From contig OU342809.1 of NCBI GenBank assembly GCA_910591455.2, positions 26,417,056 to 26,481,055 of the forward strand: a stretch of 64,000 bases of DNA, in the 5' to 3' direction. This DNA comes from Pholis gunnellus. Its lineage: Eukaryota; Chordata; Actinopteri; Perciformes; Pholidae. A program made the translations under genes and the position numbers. Position 1 is the stretch's first letter. Each line of letters starts with the position of its first letter. Positions 44,877-55,965 of this stretch are shown one piece after another. The notes beneath the pieces are model-generated. The model saw only the letters and a list, made by a program, of their open reading frames with translations. It was not told the origin of the DNA and ran no database searches.

Positions 44877-45569
44877 TATTCACCACAGACATGCAAAAAA
44901 AACACGTTGACTTGAAGACGAGAAAACCGTGCAAAAAAAAAAATATACGGACTCATTTTTGTGTTAGGACTCATTCCTGCAGCACTCTATAGTTTTCTTT
45001 TGCATATTGCACTTAAACAGACTCACAACTCAATAATGTCAGAGTAGGTTTTTTGCAACAGCCTTCAAAGGCAGTGTGGCTTGTCCATTAGCACAACATG
45101 CTTAAAATCTCTAACTGTTATTGTTATTAGATCTCTTGTCTCGTTGGGGCTTATAAGCACAGCAGGGCCTTCATACACTAATTGAGGCCTGTGAATGGAG
45201 AAACCAGTAAAGTGATGACACTTCAGTCAGTCTAGTAGTAGTCAGTATCTGTTTATCTGCTTGCATGTCCGTCCTACTGTCTATACCGTCGTTATGGTTA
45301 TACGTATCTAAGCTTTTGAGCCGTGTGTGTGTGTAAGACGGTCTGACAGGTTTAGGATTGACCGCCTTACCTACTGACCTTGCAGAAGGGAGTGAGTGAG
45401 TAAGTGAAGGAAGGCTTTGGTCCAGTTAATCTGCCGACTTCACCAGATGCGTTAATACGCACCGATTACACACACATTCACTCACGCTGACACACCTCTT
45501 CATATGTGTTGAGCCACGTATATGAAAAGTACCTCACTCCCTTTTACTTCCATCTACTTAATCACTCTT
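44877..45569. other. Septin 7 intron 2, no feature recognised
   Basis: Contains a poly-A tract at about 44932-44942. No gene. Confidence 0.5.
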
Positions 45570-45764
45570 AAGTTCTGTACACACCTTGGCCGGTTTTCTC
45601 ATGGTTTTCATTTGCACCTCAATATATTTTTTCCAACTCTTTGTGAAAAAGCAACATATTTTTGAAAATGGTGTTAATTCTTTATTATCTTTGGCATTGT
45701 GAATAAAGGCATCAAAAAATAATGTTGGGCATATATGTATGAAACAACAACGGAGGCTCTTTAC

Positions 45765-47286
45765 CAGTGGTGTATAGTAACGAAGTAGAAATACTTCGTT
45801 ACTGTACTTTTTTTTGGATATCTGTACTTTACTTTACTATTTATATTTCTGTTGACTTTTACTTTTACTTCACTACATTTTGCAAAGAAAACTGATACTT
45901 TGACTGCGATACATTTCCCCTGAAACCTTCGTTACTCGCTACAAAATAAAATCTATCTTTAGAAAAAAAATGAATCATGAGACCAACGTCGGGGACTGTG
46001 GTGGAACACAGACTGCAAGCAAGCAGGTTTGGTGAATCAGTGGACCTAGCTTGCAAGTTAAATCATTGGTTAATCACGTTATTACGCAACTGCAAACAAG
46101 TGCTCTCAAAGCCGCGGTTTTTTGATTCCCAGTGATGCCCAGGATGCTAGCTAGCGAGCGACTACATGAGTAGAATTCCACTCTACGATGACTGATTTCA
46201 TGATGGAAGCAGAAATGGAAGCACCTGCTGCTCCCGCAACAAACGACGGTGGTGACGAAGACCAACACCGTCGCCATATTTGCGAGAAATGTTTTCTTAT
46301 GTTTGAGTGAAAGATTCTTCGTACTGGATGAAGTGCCTCTTATGCTTACCCGAAGCTACTGAAATATTGGAATTCAAAAACTCCCCATCCAACCACAGGA
46401 AACACATTGGGGTAAATTAAGATGAATCCCATGAGCCGCAATGTTAATGTTTAGTTATCATAATGATCATAAACCTGTTCAGATATCTAGCAGTGTTCCC
46501 CACAGAGTATATCTTGGGGGGGGGGGGACAGGTGTCTGATCTTCTAATTTAGCTATACATGGTGTATGTTAAGCTAATGTTCGCTAGCTATCGTAAATCA
46601 AATGAGACAATTAGTGTAGTAGACAGATCGCTAGCGAGTTAGTGAGCTGAGGAAGTGTTGACAGTTGTGAGATGTTGTTGATTTGAGTCATCATAGCTAT
46701 AATCACTGCAGCACTAGTTAGCTAACGAGAGCGCCGCATTACGTTTTGTAATACTTTAGTATTGATCATGTTTTGATATTTGAGTCATTTCGTGGATGAT
46801 CAGATCGAGTTATGATGGTAGCAGTCGACCAATTGCAGGTTCAGCTTGAGCAAAACCTTTGCCTGTTGTGTTCAAATCAGGCACATAGTTCATAGTAGAT
46901 GCAAAAGTATACTTATGTACAATATATGATGTTGAACATTGTTGCTCCTGGATGGATCACAGCCAACCCAATTATTTTCAATACAACTCCTTGTCCTTGG
47001 TCATGGTGGCCACAGCACTTAAAAGAATAAACTTCATAATCCTCAAAATTCTGACCCTTTGCTTTTTTATTAACAGCATGTACTTTTACTTTTACTTTCA
47101 ATACTTAAGTACATTTAATATCAGAAAACTACTTTTGATACTTAAGTACAGTAAAAATCAGATACTTTAAGACTTTTACTCAAGTAGTATTTTAATAGGT
47201 GACTTTCACTTTTACTGGAGTCGTTTTCCAGTAAGGTATCTTTACTTTTACTCAAGTATGGCTTTTGGGTACTTTATACACCACTG
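45765..47286 (+). mobile_element. hAT transposon relic with perfect 8-bp target duplication
   Basis: It starts CAGTGGTGTATAGTAAC and ends CTTTATACACCACTG, so the termini are inverted repeats. CTCTTTAC occurs directly outside both ends (45757-45764 and 47287-47294). Subterminal TACTTTTACTTTTACT-type repeats near both ends are typical of this fish hAT family. At 1522 bp it is an internal-deletion derivative that retains only the start of the transposase gene. Confidence 0.93.
46188..46412 (+). pseudogene. hAT transposase N-terminus with broken BED zinc finger
   Basis: From ATG at 46188 the frame reads MTDFMMEAEMEAPAAP and continues to a TGA after LMFE. The next recognisable stretch, in another frame from about 46318, reads SYWMKCLLCLPEATEILEFK and then a PSNHRKHI segment. 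That gives the C-X2-C pair and the distal His of a BED-type zinc finger, the DNA-binding domain at the N-terminus of hAT transposases. A stop and a frame change separate the parts, and no catalytic (RNase H-like) domain follows. Confidence 0.75.
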
Positions 47287-47800
47287 CTCTTTACAACGAA
47301 CCAAGACTGCTAACTTTATTACTCCTTTCAACCTTAATGAAGTCAGAGCGGACCGGATCCACTCCATCCTTTCTTACCTTTCACAATAAAAGCCCTACAA
47401 ATAATAGTTGCAGGTGACACATTTTTGCAATTTATCTGCACGCCAGTTGTTGTTGTTTGTTTTTATTAACTATTGTTTTTCACATGGGTACTTTCACAGA
47501 GAACTGAAATATGCGGCGAAGAAAAGCAATGTCATTTTTTATTTTTTTCGGAATGAGGCAGATTTTTCTGACCTTTCGCGCCGCAAGTGAAGGCATCAAC
47601 CAATCACGTTGTGCAGAATTTCTGAAATAACAACATGGAAGCTTCACAGACTGAACTTTATTCCTCCTTTCAACTTTGACAAAGCCAGCTCAAACCAGAT
47701 CCACTTTTTCCATTCTTACCTTTCACACTAATACTTGACATATAATATTTTAGTTTTTAGCATTTTTGTGCTGTTTATTTGTCACGCCCCCGGCGTGTCC

Positions 47801-48430
47801 TTTATTCACAAGTCTCACTTAATCATAAAGGGTCAGAATGAAGGATTTCAACATCACCCAGCTACTGACACCATTTCACAATTCAGAGTGAGTTCTAACA
47901 GAGAAAAGAACAAACTGTGGTCGTTAACGTGACAGAGAAGCTGGGGGAAATCTCAAACACGCCACCCACAGTCGGAACTCATTGGCATGTTGTAAATTTC
48001 AGTTCTCTCAGCACCAGTTTCTGGCTCTGTTGCTAAACAGTGCCCCACTTGTGGACACTTGCCGTCCGATGGTTAAAGTTCAAGGATTGTGGTTTGCAAG
48101 TACATGCAGAAATATGTGATTTTGGGAAAGCAAGTTTTTTTTACTGTAACACCAGCTGTTCCTTAAAAAAGATGTCATAATCTTGCTCTCAAGACCCCGT
48201 AGAACAGGAGTAACTGCTTTAAAATTATGCAGCAGATTATGTAAATCACTTTTTCACACATTTTATCTCAGCAGTCCAGTTGCAGTCGGCACAGTCTTAA
48301 AGTGGTGCAGCTTTAAGAGATGATTACTGTCCTCAAATATTCTTGAGAGCTGGCCTCCTATTGGCTTTTCCCACAAAATTATCGTTCAAGTCAAATCAGT
48401 TCATGGTGTGTTAACATGTTTTAGTGTACT
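47801..48430. other. Septin 7 intron 2, no feature recognised
   Basis: Intronic sequence with short frames only. Confidence 0.5.
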
Positions 48431-48960
48431 GACTGTAGAGTTGTTCCAATATCAGTATCATAAGCCAGCATTGTAGGCTCCGATACAGCCTACAATGCTG
48501 GATCGAGTATTATGCACCAATCAGATGTCACATTATCGTATCATTTATCAGCTCATTAAAACTACACAGGAGCAGCAACACGTGTTGCTCACTACCCGAT
48601 CCGTACATCCTGCCTCATCACTACTGCACATGAACAAACTAGGACTACCAACCATGGTTGAACACTTTTGTGCACTCTATTTTTTAACCTGATAATGCTA
48701 CATTGTGAGCAACAAATCGGCAGGTGGAGAGCTAGTTAGCATTAGCCGTTAGCAGCCGTTGGGCTGCACGGTGCTCCTTTGCTAAATATCGGATCTAACG
48801 GCTAACGTTAACGGAGGCTGCATTGAGTTACATTATGGTGCGTTCAAGCTCCATTCAGTAAAAATGATTATTGGGCAAAGGTACATGTTAACGCTGTCAT
48901 GATGTGTTCAAATGTAATCTTGTAAACTGTAGGTTTTGGAGCGAAACTATCCAGTAGTTT
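48431..48960. mobile_element. hAT-like repeat containing a perfect hairpin
   Basis: GAGTTGTTCCAATATCAGTATC at about 48438 resembles the edge of fish hAT repeats with CCGATAC motifs. The inner part (GAGAGCTAGTTAGCATTAGC, GAGTTACATTATGGTGCGTTC) is shared with 17140-17190 and 44525-44660. No transposase. The hairpin is at 48465-48501. Confidence 0.45.
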
Positions 48961-49756
48961 GAAGGAGATGTTTTCACCGCAATATAAAATAGATATATAG
49001 AATTCTGACCTGTTTAACTTCACTAGCTCTAAGCAGCTCATAATACATAATTAAAAGTGCTAGGTTTTAATCACAGCAATTATTTAAATATAATACAATA
49101 ATTTCCTATTCATTGTATTGTGTTTATACAAACAGCCCCTAAAGATGACAATAGGATAACTTTTAGAATTTCATATTTTATATACATACAAACTTTAAAA
49201 TAAACTTCTTTCTCCATCGTCCTGGAACTGTCCTGAACAATCATTTCAACCGTATTCAATATCGGCAAATACGCAAGATTGGTAATTGGTTTTAGGAATG
49301 AAAAATCCGAACATCTCATCGTCAAGTGACAGCTAAAACAACGATCAGGGTTCTTCAGCTTTTACATTTTTTTAAACATTTGTATCTGCTGAGGTTATTT
49401 TAACATTCAAATGTAGCAAGTATGTAATATAAAATGATAATGCTATAAAGATAACCACAGTGAGGTAAAACGGTTCCAGACTTCTACACTCTGAAGGACC
49501 CTAAATGGGTTTTGGTCTGTTCACCTCCACCACACATGTCCAATCAAATCGGCCACCGTTTTACTCAATGAACTAAAAATGTTGTTATTCGATTTAAGTT
49601 GGCACATCATGAGACATGTGACACCCCTCCCTATGATCCTCTCCTCGCACATGCAATAGCTATTTTTTTGTCTCCCAAAGAACGCACTACGCTGTCTTAC
49701 AGAGTTTATTCTTTATAACATTTGGAGAAGGACAACTTTCAAGGCCAATATTGGCT
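48961..49756. other. Septin 7 intron 2, no feature recognised
   Basis: AT-rich intronic sequence, no nameable element. Confidence 0.5.
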
Positions 49757-50125
49757 CTACATCTGGCACAGAGGAGCATTTTGAATTTGTCGTTGCAGGA
49801 AAGACACAGGTGCAATTGATGAGATTAATACTGGCTGTCGGTTCCAGTGCTGTGATATTGTGTAGCATGGTTTACTGGGACGGTTCAGTGAAATAGAGCC
49901 ACCGTTAATGTTCCCCGTCCCTGGAGGTGTTCTGGCAAGTCCGATGGGGGGGTGCACCTGGGGCAAACCCAGATCCCGGTAGATGGAGTATATGTCCCCT
50001 CTGGCCTGTAAATGTCCCAGGATCTCCCTGGAGGAGTTGGAGGAAGTGGCTACAAAGAGGGACACATGGGCTACTTTGCTTTGTCACCACGACTTGGACC
50101 GGATACACAGTAGAAACTGGATGGA
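49757..50125 (+). mobile_element. Possible LINE 3'-end fragment
   Basis: CCCAGGATCTCCCTGGAGGA, GTTGGAGGAAGTGGCTAC and a GACTTGGACCGGATA...CTGGATGGATAC stretch follow the 3' end of Rex1/L2-like fish LINEs (GAGGAGCTGGAGGAAGTGGCT...CCCGGATAAGC...GATGGATG style). The preceding 200 bp is repeat-like but not assigned. Overlapping minus-strand frames of about 100 codons are shadows. Confidence 0.45.
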
Positions 50126-50479
50126 TACATGGTCGGATGAATGGGCTATTATACTGTGTTCCACAGGTGATGCTTTTATTATGTCCACGCCCTAGGTAAT
50201 GCATCATGGGCTACACACAGCTGTGCTTCATGGCCATAAAGTACATCATTGGTTTGTTATGCTTGCAGGCTGTGCACAGTTTTTCAACTGCCACACTCTA
50301 AGAAATTCAAATCCAAGAATGACAAGTTGGAACTTGTGTCCTTTTTGCAGAAAGATGTTGCCATGTTACCTTGAAAACAACAGAATTCTCAAACACTTAC
50401 AACTTAATTCCATAATTTCAGACATACAGCTGCACAATTCTTCCCTTTTGCCCTTCTTGAACATGATAAAACATTGGGT
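50126..50479. other. Septin 7 intron 2, no feature recognised
   Basis: Intronic sequence between two repeats. Confidence 0.5.
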
Positions 50480-50757
50480 ATTGTATAAAAATAATCAATA
50501 CCAGTACCCTTAAGGTAATGTTGATACCAATAGAGTACTACCCATTATGTTAACGGGAGCTGAGTGTGTGTCCCACTGGTTAGCACCATACCACTGATAA
50601 CGCGAGCAAAACCATACGAGAGCAAAACCATACAAATAATGTTTCGGGCACAAAAGTGATGGATTGCAATATTGTTTGACTGGAAAAGTTTTGATACTAC
50701 TCAGTACTTTGTTGTCTCGGTTGATGCCCTCAAGGTACCGATACTCATCCCTAACTT
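50480..50757 (+). repeat. hAT-like repeat, copy 1 (pair with 60035-60470)
   Basis: TACCAGTACCCTTAAGGTAA, GATACCAATAGAGTACT, GGCACAAAAGTGATGGAT, TTTGACTGGAAAAGTTTTGA and TACTACTCAGTACT occur in the same order as at 60045-60430. It is shorter than the other copy by an internal deletion. Confidence 0.65.
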
Positions 50758-51844
50758 GGGGTCTTCTTTATAGTCCTTGATAAGCAAGAAACATATTTGA
50801 TCATTGTCAGTTCTTCAGCAGTTCGATATTCATTATAGAGGACACAGGAACATTACCAAAAGAAGTCTTGAAGTTGAGTCCATGAATACATCATGCCACC
50901 CAGAAACCCCAAATTTCTCGTCGCTAAGCAGTAGAGATGCACCGATCGGTGGGCCACCGTTGGAAGCTGGCTGGTTTTTCAGCTGTGTTCTAATGCAACT
51001 AAACACCTTAGGTGACTATAACAAAAGGATGTCGTTTAGATTTTTTAAAGGTTTACTTCGAGATAGTTTGAATTGAAGAAAGAAAGAAATTGCAAACAGT
51101 GCACCTCTACTAAGCAGGCCAGGTGAAAGTTACAGAATGAGGTCGAAGTCTCTAGTTCAGAATTTTCCAGTCTGATCTCTGCCTTCGATCTGTGGTCAGT
51201 TTAGTATTAAACCGTCCATGTTGTAGCTGGACAGCAGCTTGCTTACAAGCCTGCTTCGTGATGACTCCTTGTTGGCTCTGGGCACAACACTCTAGTATGT
51301 GTTGATGGGGTCGTGCACATGTGCATGTTCATGCATGCTCAGTCAAATCACCACAGGCCAGTCTTTCCCTCTCCTTTCTACATTTTTTTTATTCTTTTCT
51401 CCGCTCTGCTCTGGTTCACGCTGTCTCTATTTTGAGATGCACATGTCTGCTGTGACCCAGCACGTGCCCATTCTGTCAGATTTAGTCTCAAGCTTGGTGG
51501 ATCGCAGCGGAACGCTCACTCACACCTCCAAAAATGGAAATCGGGTCCCTCATATGCTCCTGTAACCAACGAGGGCGACCGCCGTCAGACGGAGTGCTGA
51601 CACAGGTCAGGTCGGATTCTAACTCTGGCATAGACATTGCTGGACTTGCAGATCCTTATCTTTGCCAAAACACTGACCTTTGCCCTCCGTTCCAGCCAGT
51701 CCCATTTAGCCCTCAACAATGGAGAATTATCTTTTCCAACAGTCTGGCATTCGGCAAACACAACTCTTCTAACATCCACCTCCTTTATGCCTGTGGGTTC
51801 CCCAGATGTCTCACACTTCACACTTTCTGGCTCAGGCCTCACAC

Positions 51845-51847
51845 GTG

Positions 51848-51911
<64 letters not shown>

Positions 51912-51941
51912 TTCGTTCGTGCGTGCGTTCGTGCGCGTGTG
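51845..51941. repeat. (TG)n(TGCG)n microsatellite
   Basis: A TG run passes into TGCG tetranucleotides with a few TTCG units. Alternating purine-pyrimidine throughout, so it is a Z-DNA candidate. Confidence 0.95.
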
Positions 51942-53071
51942 CTAGTTAGTAGGTCTGTCAGGATGTGAGGGGGCCAGCTGCTGCCTCGGAGCTGAGAGAG
52001 AGGAATGTCAAGAATCCCATGGGAAAGCCCTCTTATTTGTTTGTTTTTCTGTCTCTCACAGTCCGTCTTGCTTCTGCTCTTTCAACACTTCTATATTTAA
52101 TATGCATTGGTTCTCAATATGTGCGGAAATGTGCACAACACTGAGTTAGCATCGATAAAGCTGTCGGTTTCCCGGTGCTCCAGCTGCGCTGTCCATTTGA
52201 GTTCATTTCTGCGTTCGCTGGTTGCTAATAACTTAAACACAATAGCATAACAAAGTATTGCACTAATAGTTGAGCTAGTTATCCAATCGGGAAGTCTCGT
52301 TTTAGGGTTTCGTTTATTGTTATTCTACAACAGTGTTTGCCCAACTTTTTTTGGGTGGGGGGGGAAACCATCACAATGCAATTCACAACTGGCCTTATGT
52401 AATATATTCTCTGATAGATAAACCAGCTATTTCAGTTGCTATGTTTGATAAATCACAATTGTGTTCGTGCATGTGTTATTGAAAACATATACACAAGTTA
52501 AATACTGACTAAATAAATGCATTTAGGAGTTAACAGGCTATATCATTTGCTCTCAGTAAAACAAAATGAATGTACACTAGCCTTTCATATCCGATACAAT
52601 TATCAGAATACCAACATTCAGGCTCCCTCATTTGGCTCCGCAGATTTACATACTTCTCAAGAAAAGACTATGGAAGAAATTCTGCAAATGTATTTGTTGA
52701 CCATTATTAAATCTCTTGTGACCCACTCTTTGGGAATTGTAGTCCCTGTATGCTACATAAGAAAAACAAAAGGAGAAGCTGCTCTGTAGTCTGGTGATAC
52801 GGTAGCCAGGTGAACAAGCTGTTGCTGGGTGGGTATTGTCAACTCACCGATATCTCTGATTCTTGGTGTGTTCTGGGCAGTTACGATCACCCGCTGCCTG
52901 CCTGCTTGTAATGTTTCCTGTCAGTTCATTTGAGGTTGATAATAAGGATTGTCTATGCAGTGGACATAGACATATACATACAGGTACATAAATTAAATCT
53001 GACCTCTTGCATTTAACCCCTTCCTTTAAAGAGTGGGCTGCTGTGGTTCTACAGTCTGACAGTAGGTAGTA

Positions 53072-53112
53072 GAGAGAGAGAGAGATCCATCCATCCATCC
53101 ATCCATCCATCG
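53072..53112. repeat. (AG)n(ATCC)n microsatellite
   Basis: An AGAGAG run is followed by about six ATCC units. Confidence 0.95.
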
Positions 53113-54389
53113 CTGACGTTCAGGTCATTAGTCTATGTATGGAGGGCTGGCACTGCGCTTCCTCTTGTCATGTGGAACCAATATTTAATTAAAGCTGAAC
53201 TAAGGAGGCTAATTGGGACGGGCCTGCCCTCGGGGAGGGGAGGGGGGGGGGGGACTCACTGTCAGAGAAACCAACCTGTCATTTTTAGCTACAAATCCTC
53301 CTCTTAAGCTGTACAGCCAATAACAACCAATCATTCAATGTTTACCTGTTATTGTCACAGATCAAAATGCTGCGTAGTTTCTAGATTACAGTGTAGTACA
53401 GCCAACATGATGTTTGTTTCTCGGTGTTTGGACAGGGGGAGTGTTGAGGTGAGGTATTGGATCAGGACCCAGGACCTGTGGCTGAGGAAGGGCTGCACCA
53501 CTATGGCTACAATCACAACTATTTTGATGAATTTTAACATTACTGGGGCTGTCCTTTGACTAGAATTGACTGACACAAAAGAGCACACAAAAGCACCACT
53601 TTAAATCTTGTGTTAACCAGGGATGTTCCTTTGGAATAAGTCACCCAGAATGAAAACAGCATGAAAAAACAACAACTAACAACTAATCGACAAAAGAAAT
53701 CATTACAATACATTATTGCTAATGTGCCACTCTTTGCCTTCAAATAAGACGGGACCTTAGTCACAGAGCATCTCCTAGAAGCAAAATAAAATTGCACCAA
53801 AACATTTTACCCCAAATTTTATAAACGGAGCACTACTTTCACATTATGCTACGTTACCAAATCTTTTCATCCAAATAAGACTTTCAATAAGGTTCTTCTT
53901 CACCGCAATTCAGTTCATTTTTGTTTTGCCCTTACACATATATTGACGAATAAAAACACAAACTTCTAGGATCTAATGATTTAAATAAGGGTTTTTCAAG
54001 CGTTCGTACAGGGAAGTTGATTCAGCTAAAAAAAAAGATCCGCTTTCCAATGTATGTCCATGGGGAAAAGTCTTTTTGAGCCCATGGCATCACTTGACGG
54101 ACCAGGAAATTGTAATTCCACCGTTTTGGCCACTATGTGAAATTTGCTTCACAGCACGGTGCTCATGGGGGATTGGACAGCTCCCCAAAAGTGAAGCCAA
54201 AACATCTGGATCGCCCCCTGATGGCGGGCTGTTAGATAATGCTCATTTAATTGTGGGAAGACAAAATCGGGATTAATATTTGATTAATTGTGCAGCCCGA
54301 GGCTGAGGGTGTCCAGGTGGTTGTAGGCGTCCATCTGGACGTTTGGGACGACAGATCTCGGTAGCTCTACAGACGAGGCTGGTTCATCA

Positions 54390-54676
54390 AGACCACAGAT
54401 GGTAAATGGACTGTACTTGTATAGACTTTTCTAGTCTTCCGACCACTCAAAGCTCTTTAACGCTACATGATGACGGGCTACCACGCAAGGTGCCACCTGC
54501 CCATCAGGACTCTAACTAACATTCATACAACATTAATAAACCCTGGGGGAGCAATTTGTAGTTAAGTGTCTTGCTCAAGGACACATCGACATGTACTAGA
54601 GGAGCCGGGGATCGAACCACCAATCCTCTGATTGAAGGATGACCCTGCTCTGCTACTGAGCCACAGTCGCCCAGAT
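54390..54676 (-). mobile_element. tRNA-derived SINE
   Basis: Read on the minus strand, the head near 54676 carries an A-box-like TGGCTCAGTAGC (54652-54663 reversed), then a B box GGTTCGATCC (54609-54618 reversed) about 34 bp on, the spacing of an RNA polymerase III internal promoter. The body (CCTTGAGCAAGACACTTAAC in that orientation) is the well-known fish SINE-like sequence. The head has decayed from a tRNA and cannot fold as one. Confidence 0.7.
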
Positions 54677-55699
54677 AGAGCCTGTGAGGAACAAAAAATG
54701 AAACCTTTGACCTGAGATGGCTCTGGGACCCTTCATTCCCACAGGTTTATTAATCTGGTGACCTTTTAATACTGTTTTAACTTCTGTAGTGTTTTCATAT
54801 ACACTCGTCTCTCTAAAGTAGAATAGCTCATGATGCATCTGCGTCCCATCTGTGACAGTGGCAGCCATTACTGCCACTGTCACAGATGTCTCTGTCAGTA
54901 TTGGCTACACTTATAAGTAGAAGGTCATACAACTCGAATGAAAGACAAATAGCTTTAAAAGATTTTTAAATAAATTAATGAGTAATAATGTGTTTCTCTA
55001 CTCCAAAATGCTCTAAAAAGCATAATTATTTTCATATTAACAATCGATCAAATTCGGTGTCCGGTGTGAGAGGTGTCGCTTGAGTGACAAACCCACAGAC
55101 CTTCTGATAACTCTCTGGCCAATCAGAGAGAGCCCTTTAATTGCGGATCCCGATAAAAACACTCTCAATAAGTTGATGGTGGTGAATATCCATTATCGTG
55201 ATAATCGCGAACATCTTCACACAAAAAGAATTGAAAAGTCGAGTCTGATTTTAAAAATAGAGTAATTATCATGTAAGAATGAACAGACTCGCACCATTTT
55301 TTTGTTTCTATTTCTCCTTTATTTATGCAAAGATACCTTATAATTTATGATTATCTTTATTACAACACAGGGATGCACAACGAAATGCAGTTGTAATCCA
55401 TTTACAACTCAAGAAAAACATGTCAAACAAAAGAAAAATAGTCGTACATTCCTGTAGTGCTTTCTTTTTCAAATTGCATCATAAGGAATGTAAACAGTAA
55501 CAACAAAAACAATTCTATATAACATGGCTGACATCCATTATGAACTCAACTTTGACTGTGTTTGAGCACCAAGTATCATGATGTAAGCACAGAGGTCACC
55601 TCCTTCAATAAGCATATTTTTATGATTATCAGGAAAATATTGTGAATCGCAATTATTTTAGGAATAATAGTGACATGAAAGATTGATATCGTCGCATGC
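54677..55699. other. Septin 7 intron 2, with a perfect hairpin at 54847-54888
   Basis: Apart from the hairpin, this is AT-rich intronic sequence without a named element. Confidence 0.5.
54847..54888. repeat. Perfect 18-bp inverted repeat, 6-nt loop
   Basis: CATCTGTGACAGTGGCAG at 54847-54864 is followed after CCATTA by its exact reverse complement at 54871-54888. It lies in septin 7 intron 2, outside any element I recognise. Confidence 0.97.
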
Positions 55700-55965
55700 C
55701 TACACCTAGAAAATAGTGGAGCATTTAGCAGCTAAAGAGACGGATCATTGTCTCATCGATGGTGGAGAGCCAAACCAAGCCAACAGGAGAGTGAATATTG
55801 GACTTATATTTATTGGCTGGACAGAAACACGACTACAAATCATCTGTGAAATATTAGTTTAAGTGGCCGACCCGGCTGCAGCCTCCGTGTGATTTTGGCT
55901 ATTGTTAGCTTCGACTTCTCACTTCATTTCCTGTTGTTTTCCTCGTTGGTGACACCTACCTAACA
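55700..55965 (+). repeat. GCATTTAGCAGCTAAAG repeat family, further copy
   Basis: GTGGAGCATTTAGCAGCTAA at about 55717, followed by GAGAGTGAATATTGGACTTA. Same family and orientation as 5805-6125. Confidence 0.6.

Larger units (their letters stand above)
45570..47800 (+). repeat. Older interspersed repeat split by a hAT insertion
   Basis: 45570-45764 and 47287-47800 together match 11745-12400 in order and orientation: CGGAGGCTCTTTAC before the insertion; then GCTAACTTTATTACTCC, GGATCCACTCCATCC, CTTACCTTTCACAATAAAAG, TTTTTCTGACCTTTCGC, AGGCATCAACCAATCAC and TTTATTTGTCACGCCCCC after it. Non-coding. Confidence 0.7.
50758..54389. other. Septin 7 intron 2, no gene recognised
   Basis: Includes microsatellites at 51845-51941 and 53072-53112, G runs at about 52354-52363 and 53240-53254, and a GAGATGCACCGATCGGTGGG stretch at about 50934 that resembles a hAT terminus. 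No exon is credible. The poly-CVRA frames at 51700-51970 come from the microsatellite. Confidence 0.5.

Noticed and set aside
49757..50207. Two overlapping minus-strand frames of about 100 codons
   Set aside because: They overlap a LINE-3'-end-like repeat read on the plus strand, and no known protein motif is present.
54609..54663. tRNA gene on the minus strand
   Set aside because: Only A- and B-box-like sequences are present. No cloverleaf can be formed, and the body continues as a known SINE type.
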